NCBI GenBank assembly: GCA_031261145.1
Contig: JAISJX010000041.1
Span: forward strand, 1 to 7,897
Origin: Tannerella sp.
Lineage (GTDB): Bacteria > Bacteroidota > Bacteroidia > Bacteroidales > Tannerellaceae
Reading direction: 5' to 3'
Length of the DNA stretch: 7,897 nucleotides
Shown here: positions 7,348 through 7,897 of the stretch, one piece after another
Numbering within the stretch: position 1 is the stretch's first letter
How the letters are laid out: each line of letters starts with the position of its first letter
The notes under the pieces: generated by a model
The model's input: only the letters and a program-made list of their open reading frames with translations
Told to the model about the DNA's origin: nothing
The model's database searches: none
Program-made: the position numbers and the translations under genes

Positions 7348-7464
7348 GAGCGCAATATTGATAAAAAAATGTAATGACTGTCCGCAATAATACCCCTAAA
7401 GCTGGGGTGGCATAAATCGGAGTTGATTCAAAAATAAACGCCGTCCATTATGCAAAAAGCTCGT

Positions 7465-7551
7465 GCCGCGTTAGCGGCTATATCTTGGTAGCCGTGGTGT
7501 TTTAACCCACGGAACAGATGCATGGAACAAAACGGCGCCGCGTTGCGGCGC
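7465..7551. repeat. Cluster of three GC-rich hairpins (REP-like element)
   Basis: Hairpin 1 is GCCGC-GTTA-GCGGC (7465-7478). Hairpin 2 is CCGTGG (7492-7497) with CCACGG (7507-7512); if T7498 is bulged it extends inward by a few A/T pairs. Hairpin 3 is GCGCCGC-GTT-GCGGCGC (7535-7551). Hairpins 1 and 3 are diverged copies of one unit: GCCGCGTT(A)GCGGC, then a few bases, then ATCTTG (7481-7486 and 7552-7557). Alternating GC-rich palindromes in AT-rich intergenic DNA are characteristic of REP/BIME-type repeats. No REP-associated transposase gene is in view. Confidence 0.55.
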
Positions 7552-7606
7552 AATCTTGAACGACACGGGAAGATACATCAATCAAAGAAATCGAATAAAT
7601 ATTTAT

Positions 7607-7716
7607 TTGCCATAAATTTTTGTTACTCTTTCTTTGTGATTTCAACAAAACACGATGTATTGCAATTTTTCAGATTATATTGCGTTAATACATCAAGAAA
7701 AGTTTCTTTATGGCAA
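7607..7716 (+). repeat. Nested foldback
   Basis: The outer arms TTGCCATAAA (7607-7616) and TTTATGGCAA (7707-7716) are a perfect 10-bp inverted repeat. Inside it GATGTATT (7654-7661) pairs with AATACATC (7687-7694), and GCAA (7662-7665) pairs with TTGC (7680-7683) beyond a 3-base bulge. A 14-bp palindrome AATAAATATTTATT (7594-7607) abuts the left arm, and CAAAGAAA/TTTCTTTG (7583-7590 and 7629-7636) offers a competing pairing. Confidence 0.45.
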
Positions 7717-7743
7717 TTGGGTAAAAACGAATTTGAAGTGGAC

Positions 7744-7811
7744 GGTTTTTGCGATGGCCTCCCTTTTCGCAAAAGCCAATAACTCCCAACAGTCAAAATC
7801 CCAAAGGGAGG
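7744..7811 (+). ncRNA. Candidate H-type pseudoknot masking a Shine-Dalgarno-like tract
   Basis: Stem 1 pairs 7744-7754 with 7767-7777: 11 bp including one T.G at 7746/7775, which pairs only in plus-strand RNA. The bases CCTCCCTTT at 7758-7766 fill most of its loop and are perfectly complementary to AAAGGGAGG at 7803-7811. The order is stem 1, a 3-base loop, stem 2, no gap, stem 1, a 25-base loop, stem 2, which is an H-type pseudoknot arrangement. The downstream strand resembles a Shine-Dalgarno site 11 bases before an ATG (7823) that opens an 8-codon frame. No known riboswitch class is recognised. Confidence 0.35.
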
Positions 7812-7828
7812 GTTTAACATCAATGTAT

Positions 7829-7875
7829 GTCCGTTTTATATTGTGTTAAATCATGTTTTAGACATTTAAACGGAC
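7829..7875. repeat. Inverted repeat at right edge
   Basis: GTCCGTTT (7829-7836) and AAACGGAC (7868-7875) are a perfect 8-bp inverted repeat with a 31-base spacer. No T-run follows, so it is not an obvious terminator. Confidence 0.35.
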
Positions 7876-7897
7876 TATTAAAACGAATATTAATAAA

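Larger units (their letters stand above)
7006..7897. other. Repeat-rich intergenic region without a convincing protein gene
   Basis: This 892-base stretch has no open frame with family character. The longest frames (7522-7782 + and 7623-7823 -, 86 and 66 codons) overlap each other and run through inverted repeats; a 50-codon frame at 7059-7211 lies across a hairpin. The DNA is AT-rich except for a GC-rich hairpin cluster at 7465-7551. Contents, in order: a GTTA-loop hairpin (7083-7105), a long stem-loop (7131-7201), a promoter-like pair (7319-7347), a small CCCC/GGGG hairpin (7392-7408), the hairpin cluster, a nested foldback (7607-7716), a possible pseudoknot (7744-7811) and an inverted repeat (7829-7875). 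The final 20 bases are A-rich, like a leader before a start codon just beyond the edge. Confidence 0.6.

Noticed and set aside
7429..7456. Minus-strand promoter (TATTTTTG with TTTG upstream)
   Set aside because: Spacing is only 16 bases and such matches are frequent in AT-rich DNA; no minus-strand gene follows it before prs.
7522..7782. 86-codon plus-strand frame, with the 66-codon minus-strand frame 7623-7823
   Set aside because: The two overlap on opposite strands, and the plus-strand frame begins inside the GC-rich hairpin cluster. No domain, leader or promoter supports either. Low-level protein conservation could exist because of the repeat, which a protein search would show.
7823..7849. 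Eight-codon frame after the Shine-Dalgarno-like tract as a leader peptide
   Set aside because: Too short to judge; the residues (MYVRFILC) show no repeated codons typical of attenuation. Kept only as context for the pseudoknot.
7006..7897. CRISPR array or intact insertion sequence
   Set aside because: No regularly spaced identical repeats, no transposase frame, no paired terminal inverted repeats with target duplications.

Overview
The window looks like chromosomal DNA from a member of the Bacteroidota, most likely the order Bacteroidales. Several intergenic regions carry the phylum's -7 promoter element (TAnnTTTG), and one has a well-spaced -33 TTTG as well. Start codons mostly lack Shine-Dalgarno sites and have A-rich leaders. 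All four proteins read as Bacteroidales housekeeping types. Genus-level placement cannot be made from the sequence alone.

Layout, left to right. Positions 1-462 hold no credible gene, but they carry a leftward promoter with an adjacent palindrome and the ffh promoter. Then come ffh (signal recognition particle GTPase) and folD (one-carbon folate enzyme), both on the plus strand and probably co-transcribed. They meet a minus-strand tRNA-His(GTG), and a hairpin between folD and the tRNA could terminate both. A divergent intergenic region with a strong consensus promoter precedes a 2.5 kb ORF. That ORF joins, in one frame, a complete patatin-like lipid hydrolase and a complete GH13 alpha-amylase-family enzyme. 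The plus-strand prs gene (PRPP synthetase) follows with its own -7 element.

The last 890 bases (7006-7897) contain no convincing protein gene but are full of inverted repeats. These include an 18-bp stem-loop with two G.U wobbles, a cluster of three GC-rich hairpins with an internally repeated unit, a nested foldback, and two stems arranged as a possible H-type pseudoknot over a Shine-Dalgarno-like tract. A consensus -7 element lies upstream of the last three. I read this as a mix of Bacteroidales repetitive elements and a possible structured RNA or long leader of a gene beginning just outside the window.

How the genes relate: ffh, folD, tRNA-His and prs are core functions (membrane protein targeting, C1/purine/thymidylate supply, translation, PRPP for nucleotides and histidine). 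There is no sign of a pathway-specific cluster. The items most worth attention are the patatin-GH13 fusion, which may be a real bifunctional protein or two genes merged by loss of a stop, and the structured region after prs.
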